Positions 12,505 through 24,537 of a DNA stretch of 64,000 nt are shown here, piece after piece. Position 1 is the first letter of the stretch. Each line of letters starts with the position of its first letter. The DNA is from Diploscapter coronatus. Its lineage: Eukaryota; Nematoda; Chromadorea; Rhabditida; Rhabditidae. The notes beneath the pieces were generated by a model, which was not told the DNA's origin, made no database searches, and saw only the letters and a program-made list of their open reading frames with translations. The DNA is taken from contig OZ038423.1 in assembly GCA_964036155.1 (NCBI GenBank), positions 63,441,249-63,505,248 of the forward strand, written 5' to 3'. A program made the translations under genes and the position numbers.

Positions 12505-15500
12505 CTAGTAGATATTCTGGGACGAGTGAATGAGAGGGTTGGAGATGGAGATCGTGGAGACAGGATCTGCAGGCGAGGGGGAGGAAGTGGGCAGCCGCGA
12601 GGAGGGCGAGTCCGAGTCAGAATCGGGTGGAGTCGAGTAGACCACTGTCTCGTTGTACATAGGGTTGTTGTAGGCCGACTGAAAAGAAAAAAATTGATCG
12701 ATCATTCATTTTATGGTCATTTTTCAGGATTTATCTGATCTGACCACTTTTTCAAGCCGACTTGTAGATTTTTCTGCCCGCGGGTATCCCTGTAAACGAA
12801 ATAACGCGACTTTTCGAGAGACAGCGAAGGCATTCTTTTCCTCTCGATAAACGGTCTATCTCGTTCATATGGACATTCGTGCGAGTTTGGAATTGCAAGT
12901 TGTCTGTCTTCAAGTAAACGTCACTTTTCTTTGCAAAACATAACTCGTTCACAAGTTCCTATCTTAAAATTTCGTCTTTCATAACAACTCATCGAATAGG
13001 TGGCAATCAAAATCCTTACCGGCGAGAGATAATTGTCGACGAGCAGACTGGTGGAGACATTTCCATCAGTAGGCCCTCCTCCGTTCCTTGCACTCCTCTG
13101 CGGCGATTGCCTGCCGAAGCCGTTGCTGCCGCCACTTCTCGGAGACGTTCCACGCGACCACGAACTGCAAAAATTCAACCATTTATGATTCTATTTCTGA
13201 TCGATTTTCCTACGGTCTGGTGATTTTTTGAGTGATGTTGTGCGTGTAGTCGCGGATGACCGTGAGAGAGGGAGGCGGGGGCAGATGCGAGGCCGACTGG
13301 TGAATCTTGTCGCCCAACCGACGCACTTTGTCGCTGGAAATAAATATGTTACAAAAGAGATGGATATAATGTCTTCTCTAGTATTTTCCATAAACAAAGC
13401 TATCAAGATGCGTTGAAGGTGATTTTTAATTGTTCTTACTTGAATGCCCTGTTTGTGACGTAGAAATAGGTGAAGCCAACAGCGATGAGAATGAGCAGGA
13501 CGAAGAGGAAGTATGGCCAGGAGCTGCTGCTCTCTGCCCTGTCGACGAGCTTCTCTGCCTCATCCAAACTGCAGTCGTAGCGCTCGCAGTGGTCTCCTGT
13601 GTAGGGCGGCTCGCAACTGGAAGTAAATGTTTGAACTGCTGCATTTAGCCCTAATATCTTCGTGGGAAGTACATCAACATCCAGTTGCGTGAAATTCCGA
13701 TTCCATGTTGTGGAAAACGTTTATTCGGATACTGAATTTTTCAAAATTAAAATTCTGCACACCCCTGCCTACGGTAAGGGACAAGAATGGAATCGAAAAA
13801 GGCATTCGATTTCTAGCCATATCCAATTTTCAACTTACTTGCACACGATCCTCTCCGTTCTGCCGTACACATTCTTGACCTCCTCGCAGGATCCTCCATT
13901 CATGCACCCAGAACTCAAACTGGTTTCTGCATTGCAGAAGCTCTTCATGTAGGACGTGCCGACGTAGGTCAGCTGAAATTTGAGATTTCATTATTCACAA
14001 TGAAATGCAGTGAGACTTACTCCTTTAGGACGCTTGTTGCTGGGCAGAGGGACGCAGTCGTTGCCGTTAGTGGTATAGCCATCCGGACAGAGACAACGAG
14101 CCTCGAGTTGCTGCTTGGCTGTCGTCGAGGGGACGGCCACGCAGATCCACGAACAGGCAAAGACATCGGGGCTGCATGGGTTGGACGTCAGTGTTGGCTG
14201 AAAAGGAGATTATGAATAGGGTTTTGGGATTTCAAACCGACTTCTTCAAAACTATCCGAAAATCGACTAGTAGAAGAATAACGCATCCTTTCTATATAGG
14301 AAAAATACATACATGCGCACTTTTCTTTCAATATCTTGTAATATATTATCCGGAGCTGGTCGAGGATCGAGTTTTGAACGTCTTGTTTCAAAGTTTCAAA
14401 ACGCTTTTAAAGTTGACGTATCGGTAAAAATCATGTTTCTTCCAACCTGGTACATGGTGTGGTTGATGGCGACTCCATAGGGGAACCTTGTGAAGGAGTG
14501 GATGATGTGCGTGGTCTGATGGTGCTCGGACAGATCGGCCACTTTGAGCGAGTCCGTGCCCCAGTCGGTCCAGTACAGGTGTCCGTTGAAGAACGCCAGG
14601 TCGTATGGGTGCGAGACCCCCATCGTCAAGATTGTTCGCCTGAAATGAGTAATTGTCATTGTCTTCAACTTCAAATGACGTAAAAATCCTCATTCAACTC
14701 TACCTGTTGGCTCCATGCATGTCGACCCTCTCGATGAGCATTTCCTCGACATCTCCGAAGTAGATCTCGTTCCTGATCGGGTCCACTGCCAGGCCGCTCG
14801 GGTAGAGCAGCTTGTTCTCCACCAGAGGATAGACCTAAAAAGTAAAGCATCAATTACAAACTTTTTGGACTTCGATTATTAAAAATAATGAACCTTTTAG
14901 AAACAGGAAGAATTAATACTTGAATTCTACCAAAATGAAACTTGTCATATAGTAAAGCGGTATTACAAAGTGGAAGATAAAATTCAAAACTCATTCAACT
15001 CCAACTCACATTGGTGCCATCGAGATTGGCGACCATGATCTTGTAGATGGATCTGTAGGAATCGATCCAGACAAGTCTGCCTGCCTGCGGGTGGAGGGCC
15101 AGTCCGCGATAGCTCTGCCTGGCCGAGCCGTCCTTCAGGTCTGCTGGCTGCCCCGAGATGATCTGGCGACAGAAGAAGCCTTCGCGGGTGCAGACTGAGA
15201 TGCCAGGGCGAGGAGCTGGGTCTGAAACGAAAGGAATTCATTGACGCATTGAAGATCTTGACGTATGAAAATTCATTACTTTCCCTTTCTAAATTCTCTG
15301 GACAAACTTGTTCCATTTTTTTTCTAGTTAATTAGTGTTTCCACAAAATTCCTGGAAACTTTCGAGAATTCATCCATAAGCGAACTCGATAAACAGGTCA
15401 ATTATCGTAGGTTGATGACGGATGAATTCAGTGAAGTTTTCAATCGATCCACCATTCAAACCCACATTTCTGAGTGAAGTAGATGTTGCCCTGCGTCCAG

Positions 15501-18360
15501 TCGACAGCCACGTAGCCGGCGCCCGTCACGTTCTCTCGCAGCACATTGAAAATGCCATCTTTCAGAGCGCCCTGAATATATCTTCAAGTAAAGACGCTCG
15601 TTTGCTGCCTACAATTTCGCCCTCGTTGTTGTTCATGTCGATGGCCATGAAGACGGTCTTGTCTGCAGTGCTGTAGGCGATCGAGCGAGCGAAGCCGTGC
15701 TTGTCCAGTTTGTGCATCGTGTCATAGACACTGCTCTTCGAGGCTGCGTTGAACATGGGCATCGAGCGGATCTGCAAACGACTCAGAATTAGCAGCGCAC
15801 TAGTCCAAGACTAATACTTCGGAAAAAATAAAGAAAAATGGAGATATTGTATGAAAAGCTGGTTTCGTTGACTTGTTTTCAATACTCTTCTCTGCTTCAC
15901 CGAAATCGCGTAGACGGGGTGCAGCATTTTTGAAATATAAGGTTCGAATTGCCGTGGCAGGAATCAAGTGATGAAGATAGTTTCTTTAAAAGATTGAAGA
16001 AAAGTAAAAACTGCGTCTTGTGCATTCGCCATTTCGAAATCGGACTATATCGAAGAATTCTTGCAATTTCTTGTTCTGAGAAAGACTAACTTCAGATCCG
16101 AGACTGAGATAGAGGAATCCCTCCTGCTCGTTGTCCAGTTTGCAACTGTGCCCGTCCTTGTCCAGCACGTATCCAGAGGCGCACTTGCATTCGTATCTGC
16201 AAAACATGAATTTACTAAAACATTGATTTGTGACAAGTCCAAATTGACAAAATTCCAAATTCTTGATGTTTGTACAAGTCGCGTTCGAGATTTCTTCCAT
16301 TATCATCCCAATGATATTGAAAGCTGTGAGCATTAACTAGAAAGACCGTTACTGAATCCCGATGAAGGCTAATACTATTTTCTCCCTCTTTCCCATTTGC
16401 CTTTCACCGGAATTCAGAAACAGCCATTGGAAATGTTTGTTGTGAAGTTTCTTCAATCTGCCTTCTTACCTTCCCGACCTGTCCTCGCAGTACTGCTGAC
16501 AGAGGTGTCCATGCTCGATGCACTCGTCCACTTCGACGCAGGTCTTCTGGTCTGCGCTCAGCATCTTGTCTGCAGGACACGAACAGATTCCACCTGAAAA
16601 ACTATCATGAAGTTTGTTTTTAGAAAGATTGTTCCTGATTTTTGGCAGCCCCTTTCTTATTTGATAGTAGTGATTTATTCAGATTTTATCGATCTGTGGA
16701 GTATTGTAAAGTATGATGAAGTTCATTACTCGACTCTTCAAAATTTGCATTCCTTGATATTAAACCTCTCGAATTTGCAAACTCCGTTTTTCTCCCAACT
16801 AACCATAGGGAGTGTCATCGCACTGGTGAGAGCATTCCTTATCCCTGCACTCAGTGCAGAGCTCAGTCTCGTCGTCTCCCTCGGGGCAGTCGATGATGCC
16901 ATTGCAGGTGAGGTTGGTGAAGATGCAGGTGTCCGCGTTGTTGACTGTGCGACAGCGGAACATGCCCTGGCTAGTGCAGTCCGAGATGACAGAGCCGTCG
17001 ATGATGTGCTGCTGACGCATGTCTGCTCCGTTGCAGTCAGACTGAAAAGTCGTGCTTTATTGAATTTCGGAGTCTAGATTATGCGTGTGATTGCGAAAAG
17101 TTAAATTTCTGAATTAAAATTCAGAATTGTTCAAAGATCGATTGTAGATTGGTTCAAATTTCTCATAGAAGTTTTCTCGGCTGGGGGAGATGTCCCTCGA
17201 GAATTCTCCTGGTTTTCTCACCAGGGGAACTTTTCTTCCAATTCATTCCCGACTCAAACAGATTTCGTTGTGATGCTTTCCCTCCGATGATTAGCTAACC
17301 TCGTCGCTGCCATCTTCGCAGTCGCGCTCTCCATCACAGATCCATCTGCTGGGGATGCAGGCGTACTTGTTGGCACAGGCGACCGTGTCAGCCTTGCAGA
17401 CCACGTCCATCTCCTCATCATCCTCCGCGTCCCTGACTGTCTGTCCCGTTTTCTTCCTCTTCGTGCAGTTGAGCTCATCTTCCTTTTCAGGGCAGTCAGC
17501 ATACCCATCGCACACTGCGTCCTGCGTCAGGCACTGTCCACTCGAGCACAGGAATTTCGGCAACTCGCACTTTCTAAAAATTGCATTTTCATTGGACGAC
17601 TGGATATTTCAATGAGATGGCGTGGAATCGATTTTAGAGCTTTTTACAAGATTCAGATAAAAACTGACTGTGCAGGAGTATAGTCATCCTCTGTGTCGAC
17701 CATCTTCCTCTCCGCGGGAGTTTCGTCCTCCTCTCCAGGAATGACCTGACTGCAGAACTTCTCGTCCTCGCCCTTCTGACAGTCCCACTCCCCGTCGCAC
17801 TTGAACTTGTTGGCCACGCATTCGCCTGTGAGGCAAATCATCGACCCTGTGGGACAGTCGTGCAGATAGTGGCATGACATCTCGTCCTGAAACTTATCAT
17901 TTTTCACTAAAGATCTTCTCCCTTCCGAGTTGATAAGGATCTAAAGGCGGAAATCTCTCGAAAAGGTTTGTCAGTTTGAATGCCGGTCATTTTAAAAGTT
18001 TCTTTTAAGAAGATGAGTGTCGATAAAGAAAATAATCCTTTCCAAATCGATAGTAGGAGTCTTATTTTCTATTCTAGTTTTGGAAGTTCCGACTTCCATT
18101 CTGCCAACTGACCATTCCATTCTCGCAGTCAGGTGCATTGTCGCACTTCCAGTCGAGGGGGATGCATCTGGTTCGACCTCGCTCACAGTCGAAGTGAATG
18201 GACGCGTTGCAGGGCGAGGGTACTGACGGCATCACAGATGGGGCCGACTGAAATTGAAATTTTAGGATTTTGGAAAAAAACAATCTGGATTTTTGATATT
18301 TTATACCTGGCCGAGAATGCAATAACTTGCGAAGGCGATGAGCAACCTGAGCCTGACCAT
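12505..18360 (-). CDS. LDL-receptor-family endocytic receptor (LRP / vitellogenin-receptor-like)
   Basis: Type I membrane receptor expected to internalise lipoproteins or yolk by clathrin-mediated endocytosis. The signal peptide starts [17 protein letters not shown]. Five LDLR class A modules follow with typical acidic calcium-binding ends ([62 protein letters not shown]), with acidic spacers between them. Next come two EGF-like modules ([30 protein letters not shown]) and a YWTD-type propeller ([50 protein letters not shown]). An EGF-like module ([15 protein letters not shown]), a TM helix ([19 protein letters not shown]) and a Ser/Pro-rich tail finish the protein. The tail carries YNNPMY, an NPxY internalisation signal. 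It is shorter than giant LRPs, closer to LDLR/VLDLR or nematode RME-2. It diverges from the HSD-like gene across 256 bp. Confidence 0.93.
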
Positions 18361-18616
18361 GTTGGTGTCGATGGCTGTGGGCGTGGAGCTGTAGTTGGGG
18401 TGCTGCGGGACGCAGACGGACAGATCAAATTCCAAACCCAATGCACTGGAAGTTCAGATCCGACCGCTTGTTGTCGAGACACGCGGCTCGAATGATTTTA
18501 GGCCACTCGACTGTTTCGGATTTATTTTCGCCAAGTGGTTTTTGTTATCACATTTCCCGCTTTTCATTCATTGCTTCGCGAGTTTTCCGTAACTTCTCCA
18601 ATTTACCAGAGGCAGA
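18361..18616. promoter_or_regulatory. Bidirectional intergenic region between receptor and HSD-like genes
   Basis: Only 256 bp separate two divergent start codons, so promoter elements of both genes must overlap here or lie in introns. No motif is assigned. ATTTACCAG, 7 nt before the + strand ATG, is a possible trans-splice acceptor. Confidence 0.45.
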
Positions 18617-21600
18617 ATGCTGTATCCGCCTGCAGCGTCGCGTCGTCGCTCCATCGCAGTGCTGGGAGGCGGCTCTCTGCTCGGCAGGGCGGTCGTCAGA
18701 GCCATCGCAGAGAAGGAGAAGACCTGTTTCGCCAAGGTCATTCAGCTGGACGTCAACGCCATTCTCGCAGGTATTCAGAAAATCTTGTTCGTACTCGATA
18801 TGGAGAAGTTGAAATTTCCAACTCCAGTGGTGGTATTAATTCTCGTTAGAACGAGATGGACTACAAAGGCTCGTTCTTGCACTTTTCTTGTGATCGCACC
18901 TCGTTCTAATGTAGATTAATACCATTTCAGAATTCCGAAGCAATTTGCAACTGAAATTGCAATTTATCTTCAAAAAGTTTTTTTTTTCAAAACCAAAATA
19001 AACCTTGGGAATTTCACGACCGTTCAATCAGTGCAGAGGGTCAAATAATATAGCTTCTTTAACATTTTTCTCGCTCAGAAGTTTCAAATCAGTTTATCGT
19101 CGTTGGAGGTGAGACGTGATGAATTGAAAAGAATCAGCTATGGAGTGATAAGCATTGCACATAATGGCAATACCCCACGGTTGCCATTTTTGCGAAAGTT
19201 CGAAAAAACTAATCGATTCTTAAAAATCGTATTTCGAGCGATGATGATACACTAATTTTGATTGTACTGACATATTGTGGTTTTGCTTTTCAGAACCAGT
19301 TATTTTCAAAGTCGAGCTGGAAAAATCCACTAATCAAATTTCAGAAGACGAACCGTCTCTTCGTATACTCGGGAAGGCAGACATCGTTGTGAATCTGGTT
19401 GATTATCAGGATTTGCGCCTGTTCCCGGACGAAGAAAATCTGGCGAAGTACAACGTGCGAGGTCGGGAAAATCAGCAACTCATTTACTTTTCAGTTCTTT
19501 CAGCAGTAAAACAAATCCTGTTCTTCTCTTCCAGTCCAATCATCCACTTGTCGAGTTGCCTCCTGCAGTGCTCCACCAGATGGCCCAATGTCTTCGAGGC
19601 CGAGGCTGATCCAGCCAAATATCGATCGCAGTGGCCATTTCCCGTAAGTCTGCTTTTGGGTTTCCAGAGCACTTCTTCCAATTTCCAGGAGTACTGCGAA
19701 TCGAAATGCATTGCAGAAGAGATGATCAAAACGATTGGACGGGAATACTGCATTCTGTAAGCTGATCTTGAATCGGGAATACCATAAGCGGATTCCCTCC
19801 AAACTACACATAATTTTCAAATGAAAATGATCTACTTTTTCTCATTCTTCCGCATTTCGGGCTTTGGGCTCTCCAATTCTGCTTTTATGCAATAAGCAGC
19901 AATCCATCTGTCCATCATTTCTAGGAGATGCGGCCCGATATTTGGTGCAGACGACTCGTCCTCTGTGCTGACCGACCTCATCTGGATGTCTCGATTCTTC
20001 GGTGGACGCATTCCGCGAATTGGAGATGGCGAGGGGTTTCTGCAGGTGCAGCTCATTGTCAATTTCTTTCGGAACCTATTCTATCGAACTTTCCAAATGA
20101 AGATGTGCAGATGATTTTACTTTTATTCTCTTTTGAAATACGTTTTTTATCTTATGAGCTATAACTCTATAGCACTTCTTTCCACGTCTGAATTTGAAGC
20201 TTTCACAATTGCAGATGACCTATGTAGAGAACGTGGCAGACATCGTCCTCAAAACTGCCGACAAGCTGCTCGCCAACAATACTGCGATCACTCCAAAATA
20301 CTACTGTAAGTAACAAATTAATGTTTACGAAGTTCACGATCTATGAAAACTGGAAAGGATGAATACAAATAGAAGTTTTGAATTACGCAATCTTCATTAA
20401 AGCGTTTTCTCAAAATCTTATTCTTAAACTACTTTTCAGCTTCGACTCCTCGGTGCAAAAAACCCGTATTCCTCAATCTGTCTGCCTACAGTCCTGTGAA
20501 GAAGATTGACTTCGAAAATGTAACTGCAGATGAATCGAAGAAGGCAGAAGGAGAAGGGGAACAGGCGATGGACAGCAAACTGGACGGGTCGGTTGAAGTC
20601 GCTCGCGACAGTTATGCGGTAAGCCATGGATTTCTGAAAAACATGATTGATTCAGATTTTTCTTCCGTTGACTATACGAGAATTTGGATAAAGTAGTAAT
20701 TTCGTTAGTTCCATGAGAAATCTATTCACGTTCACAATTTAGTATTGATTCATTTCATTCACAAGAAACCTTCATAGTCTAAATTTTGAGAGACTTACCG
20801 ACCGGAATGATTTGCTTCCTTCCAAATTTGATCGGATTTGTTTCAGGCAAAATTCCGAGAAGGCTACCAGGAATTCAGTCTGTTTGGCTCGTTCGATGAC
20901 CGCGACATGTTGGATTACTACGAGTCTCAGCTGCAGGGAGTCCTTCCTGGTCTGATGAATTTCAGCTACTTTTGTAAAATCTGCACATCGGTGAAACTTC
21001 ATGCATCTATTCGAGGAGAATAGGATATGTAGGAGGTGTTCAATCTCAAAACGTCGGGTTTATCTTACAGCTCTTTGTTCGGACAAATAACCCCTTATCA
21101 ATACCTATCCTTATATGCAAATTTGAACTTACGAGATATGCGATTTTTACAAGAAGCCGCTCAGCAGATTTCAAGCAATCATTCCATTTCAGCCATACTC
21201 GATGACTCGGACGACAACATTCCGGGCGACACATTCTCGAGTGGGGAATTCTACGAACCGCTGTCCATTGTCATCGAAGAAACTGAAGAAGAAGAGGAAG
21301 AATGTCAGATTTTTTATTAAAATTATGTTCTCGATTTTTTTACTTTAAAATACTGAAATTGGGTATTATTGTAGTTGCGCGACGAAAGAACTGTTCGCAT
21401 GTAATACGTATGAGTTGACGGCAATTTGCACGACACCAATGCTTTGAGCGAGAGACAAGAAAAAGATTGTGGGGAAGAAAGAAGGGATCATTCGAACAAT
21501 TCATTCGCCACGCTCCTGCAATACTTGAACACAACATTCTGCTATTTCCACGTCTAAAAGCATCTTCAAATGTGAACTTTGCTGTTTTCCAATCTGCATA

Positions 21601-22858
21601 GTTTCAGCTGAGCAATGGAGCAGAGAAGAATTCGAGGAAAGCAACAGCGAATTAAGAACCGAACAGGCCAATCCGACTCATTGCCAGACACTGGGCTGCT
21701 CGAAGATCGAAAGGGAAAACGAGAACGAGGAGGAAGAAGTTGCTGATGGAACAGGTTGGAAGCAATGCAGATGGTGAATGAAGATGTGCATATTGCAGAA
21801 GAGGAATTCGACAACGACGAGAATGACGAGCAGAAAGCGGTCATTCGAAAAGAGATTGTGCTCGTGGCTGATGACACTCCAAAGGGGAACTTATTCGAGG
21901 TGTTCGGTAAAGTCCTGCAGGTATGCAAATTTGAAATGAGGAAATCAGGATTCAAACACACCGAAAATTTTCGGCCAGAGCACGGCTTGATCCTCAACTT
22001 GTTCAAAAATTCAAGCTGCTCGTCAAACTTGGAAAGTTTCAGCCTGTCCCTATCCTTAAAATACAGTCTAGACGATCTCTAGAACCCTGAAGAAGATTGA
22101 GCATAATTCTAATTCCGAATTCGGCATTTTTAGCCAATTCAATTGCGATTTCTAATTTTTAAAGTGGGGAAGTCGGAAAATTCATGAAAATCTTACAAGA
22201 TAACACGAAGATCACAACGGATTTATACTTTCCAGGGCAAGAACGGTACTCGCTCGACTTCTCTGCACATCCCGTTCCTTCCCCTCTACTTGCTCTACTT
22301 CTTCCTCACTTTCATTCTTCAGCTCATCAACACTGTCTACCCTCTTCGCGATCTGCACCGTGCCTTCTCCATCGTAAATCATTTCATAACTGCATAATTT
22401 CATTTCTCTTAATTTCAGCTTCCCCATCCAAATGTGTTCTACCTGAATTTCCGTCACTGGACATTCTTCAACACAGTCAAGTGCAACTTGCTCTTTGGCT
22501 ACACGTACAAGAAGAGCTTCGAGGTAATTTGATGGTTTGTATGAAGCAAATTTCCGCCCTGAAGAATCAGAATCCATTCCAAGTCATTTGAGTGCTGAAG
22601 TGCTGAAGGTTCCTATTGCAGTATGCAATGAGTGCATCAGAAAATACAGATTTCATTCTTAATTTAAACATTGAAATTGAAATCGACTGTTAAATGTACT
22701 ACTCCATTTTTGCAAGAATTCTCCTAATTTAGTTGTTTCAGGAAGCAGTGGCTACTTCTCTCCCTCACTACAATGGAATGGAGCCTGCCCACGTGCAGCG
22801 ATTCTCCTGGATGCCGCAGGAATTCAACAAGCACAGCCACACCAAATCCGCCTCTTGA
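18617..22858 (+). CDS. 3-beta-hydroxysteroid dehydrogenase-like membrane protein
   Basis: Extended short-chain dehydrogenase of the 3-beta-HSD/isomerase type, acting on sterols with NAD(P). Exon 1 gives the Rossmann nucleotide loop (AVLGGGSLLGRAVV). Later exons give the ADIVVNLVDYQD strand, IIHLSSC, the catalytic Tyr-Lys pair as YCESK, LRCGPIFGADDSSSVL, and the family-typical TYVENVADIVL. A hydrophobic segment (PLYLLYFFLTFILQLINTVYPL) precedes the C-terminal FYLNFRHWTFFNTVKCNLLFGYTYKKSFEE-like domain, as in microsomal 3-beta-HSDs. Unusually, a long Glu/Asp-rich insertion (about 20440-21920) lies between catalytic domain and membrane segment. The frame there changes near 21740-21770 unless a 32-nt GT-AG intron (21739-21770) is removed. 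A poly(A) signal follows at 23035. Confidence 0.88.
18831..18924. mobile_element. 94-bp MITE-like inverted-repeat element in HSD-like intron 1
   Basis: Arms of about 28 bp, starting TGGTATTAATTCTCGTTAGA on the left and TGGTATTAATCTACATTAGA read from the right on the opposite strand, enclose a short centre. It lies wholly within an intron. No coding capacity. Superfamily not identifiable by eye. Confidence 0.7.
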
Positions 22859-23340
22859 ATTCACAATTTGTTATTTTCGCCTTTATCATTTTGCATGTTC
22901 CAATTCGTAGGTTAGGTACTTTATTCTACTGATTTTCCGTTTTATCGAGCTTCCTTGAATCACGATATTCATTTGCCTGGTTTTAGATTTCAGCTGCAGA
23001 GTTTTATCTTTTAAATGAAGACGGTTTTCTTGCTAATAAAGAAATTTGAAATGGTGCTCATTTCCGTGAACGATCTAGTTTCATCTAGCCGAACGCATAT
23101 CTATCAAACTTGGATTTGAAATGCAAGCATTTCGTGAGTTCATTTCGCCCTATGCAGCCCTGTCGTCATTTTGAGTGACCCATGCCACTCAGCTACAGAA
23201 ACAAGAAACATGTTATATGTTTTTGAAGATTTCCATCGAACTAGCATCCTTTCATATCCAACTTCTCCATCATTCGAAAATTTTCTTATGAAATGCTTCA
23301 TGTTCTTAAGTCACTGGCTAACAGTTTTTCTTAAAGCCGA
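22859..23340. other. 3' flank of the HSD-like gene
   Basis: Non-coding sequence. Contains the AATAAA signal at 23035 and otherwise nothing recognisable before the left inverted repeat begins. Confidence 0.5.
23035..23040 (+). terminator. Poly(A) signal AATAAA of the HSD-like gene
   Basis: Canonical hexamer about 177 bp after the stop codon, within a T-rich context. Confidence 0.6.
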
Positions 23341-24110
23341 GTCTTGGTAAGAATCAACGAGGGGTTAACCAGAAATAAAAGTCGTTCTTTGATGATTTTT
23401 TAATGGTTTCTGACTATATTCGACCTGGGAAGTATGATTCCGGGCTTTTTTCCGACATTTTCAAGTTCGGGGGGTCAAATTTCAAAAGTCATCCCGACAC
23501 CCCCAAAACCTATACCAGAAGAACCAGCTCGATGAGCTGAGTCGATTGGTGCAAACATTTTTGAAATCCGACCTTTTTTATCACAAGTTACGGTTAAAAA
23601 CAGTGCAAAAGTGCCAGAAAGCATGGATGTTGGCGATTCTTCGATCATTTTCCGAGAAATGGTATGAGTCTGTGTGATAAATCGTTTATATTTACATGGA
23701 AGCCCTAAGGATTATTTTCATACACAAATGCTCACTCTTTTCGGTATCAGTCTAGGGGATAAACGGGTCCGAAGCCGGGCCAGAAAATTTTCAAAAATAA
23801 ACAACAGATCCCCAAATCATATACCAATCGATAGAACATTAAAAATACAGAAAATACCAAGTGACCCAAAGACCCAGTTGTCAAATTCTTTATCCTCTCA
23901 TTCAGTTCTCAATCCTCTCTTCCATAGTCATTTTCCTTTTCTTCCTCACTTATTTTTAGCTTCAATTTGTATATTTCCGACATGGAATGATGTTATTTAA
24001 ATAGGGTTACTTCTGCTTCTAAATCATTGTTTTAAGAAGGAAAATTCTGTTTACTTTTCCAATATTCATTTCCCTCAAATTACCATATTCCGATTTGAGT
24101 GAAAAATAAT
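23341..24110 (+). repeat. Left arm of a large inverted repeat (about 775 bp)
   Basis: Matches the reverse complement of 32335-33120 at high identity. Both copies contain the same 108-codon open frame (starting MINRLYLHGSPKDYFHTQML, here 23674-24000) with nearly the same translation. The outer end is GTCTTGGTAAGAATCAAC; the inner end fades at GATTTGAGTGAAAAAT. The right copy has a 13-14 nt insertion near this inner end. No transposase or terminal repeat of its own was recognised, so it could be a dispersed repeat, the long terminal inverted repeats of an unknown element, or a segmental inversion scar. Confidence 0.9.
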
Positions 24111-24262
24111 AATTCATTGCTCTATTCAAATCCTATCTTTTCAGATATCGCCTAGCTGCGTTACTTTTGCCATTCTAACTATTTGAATGCTTATTTTTCC
24201 TTTCTTGTGAACGGTCATTCCATCTTATACAGAGCTGTCTTAAGTTCGAAAAATCGAACTTT

Positions 24263-24537
24263 AACTAATTAAAGGAATATTTATTTCAGTTGCAATTATC
24301 CCTCGTTACTTTTGAATGTATTCGAGAGTTGTCTGTATCATGTGCATTGAAATTAAACTATTGTTCCACATTTATTGAATAAAATTTCTATATGAAATCT
24401 AAGATTAGTATAATCAAGTTTTATTTTATGTTCATTTTCCGACTTCTCGCCATTTATTCGTTTGTGGATCGTATTCCTCGATTGAATTTTGACATCTAAA
24501 TTAAACAAATATCCCGCATAAAGATATGCAAAATTTC
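24263..24537 (-). pseudogene. Duplicated 3' end of the Kelch gene (fragment)
   Basis: This stretch is a diverged copy of 27253-27712, the last intron, last exon and 3' flank of the Kelch gene. On the - strand it still encodes SIEEYDPQTNKWREVGK followed by a stop, against SIEEYDPQTNRWREVGKLN in the main copy. It lacks the rest of the gene and about 26 nt of the parental exon. It stops abruptly at about 24537, where the RECQL5-like fragment begins, marking a rearrangement junction. It also lacks the 155-bp hairpin element found in the parental copy and so preserves the empty site. Confidence 0.82.

Noticed and set aside
23674..24000. 108-codon open frame in the left inverted repeat as an independent gene
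   Set aside because: Its mirror copy has the same frame, but it shows no domain, signal peptide or family resemblance; annotated only as part of the repeat.
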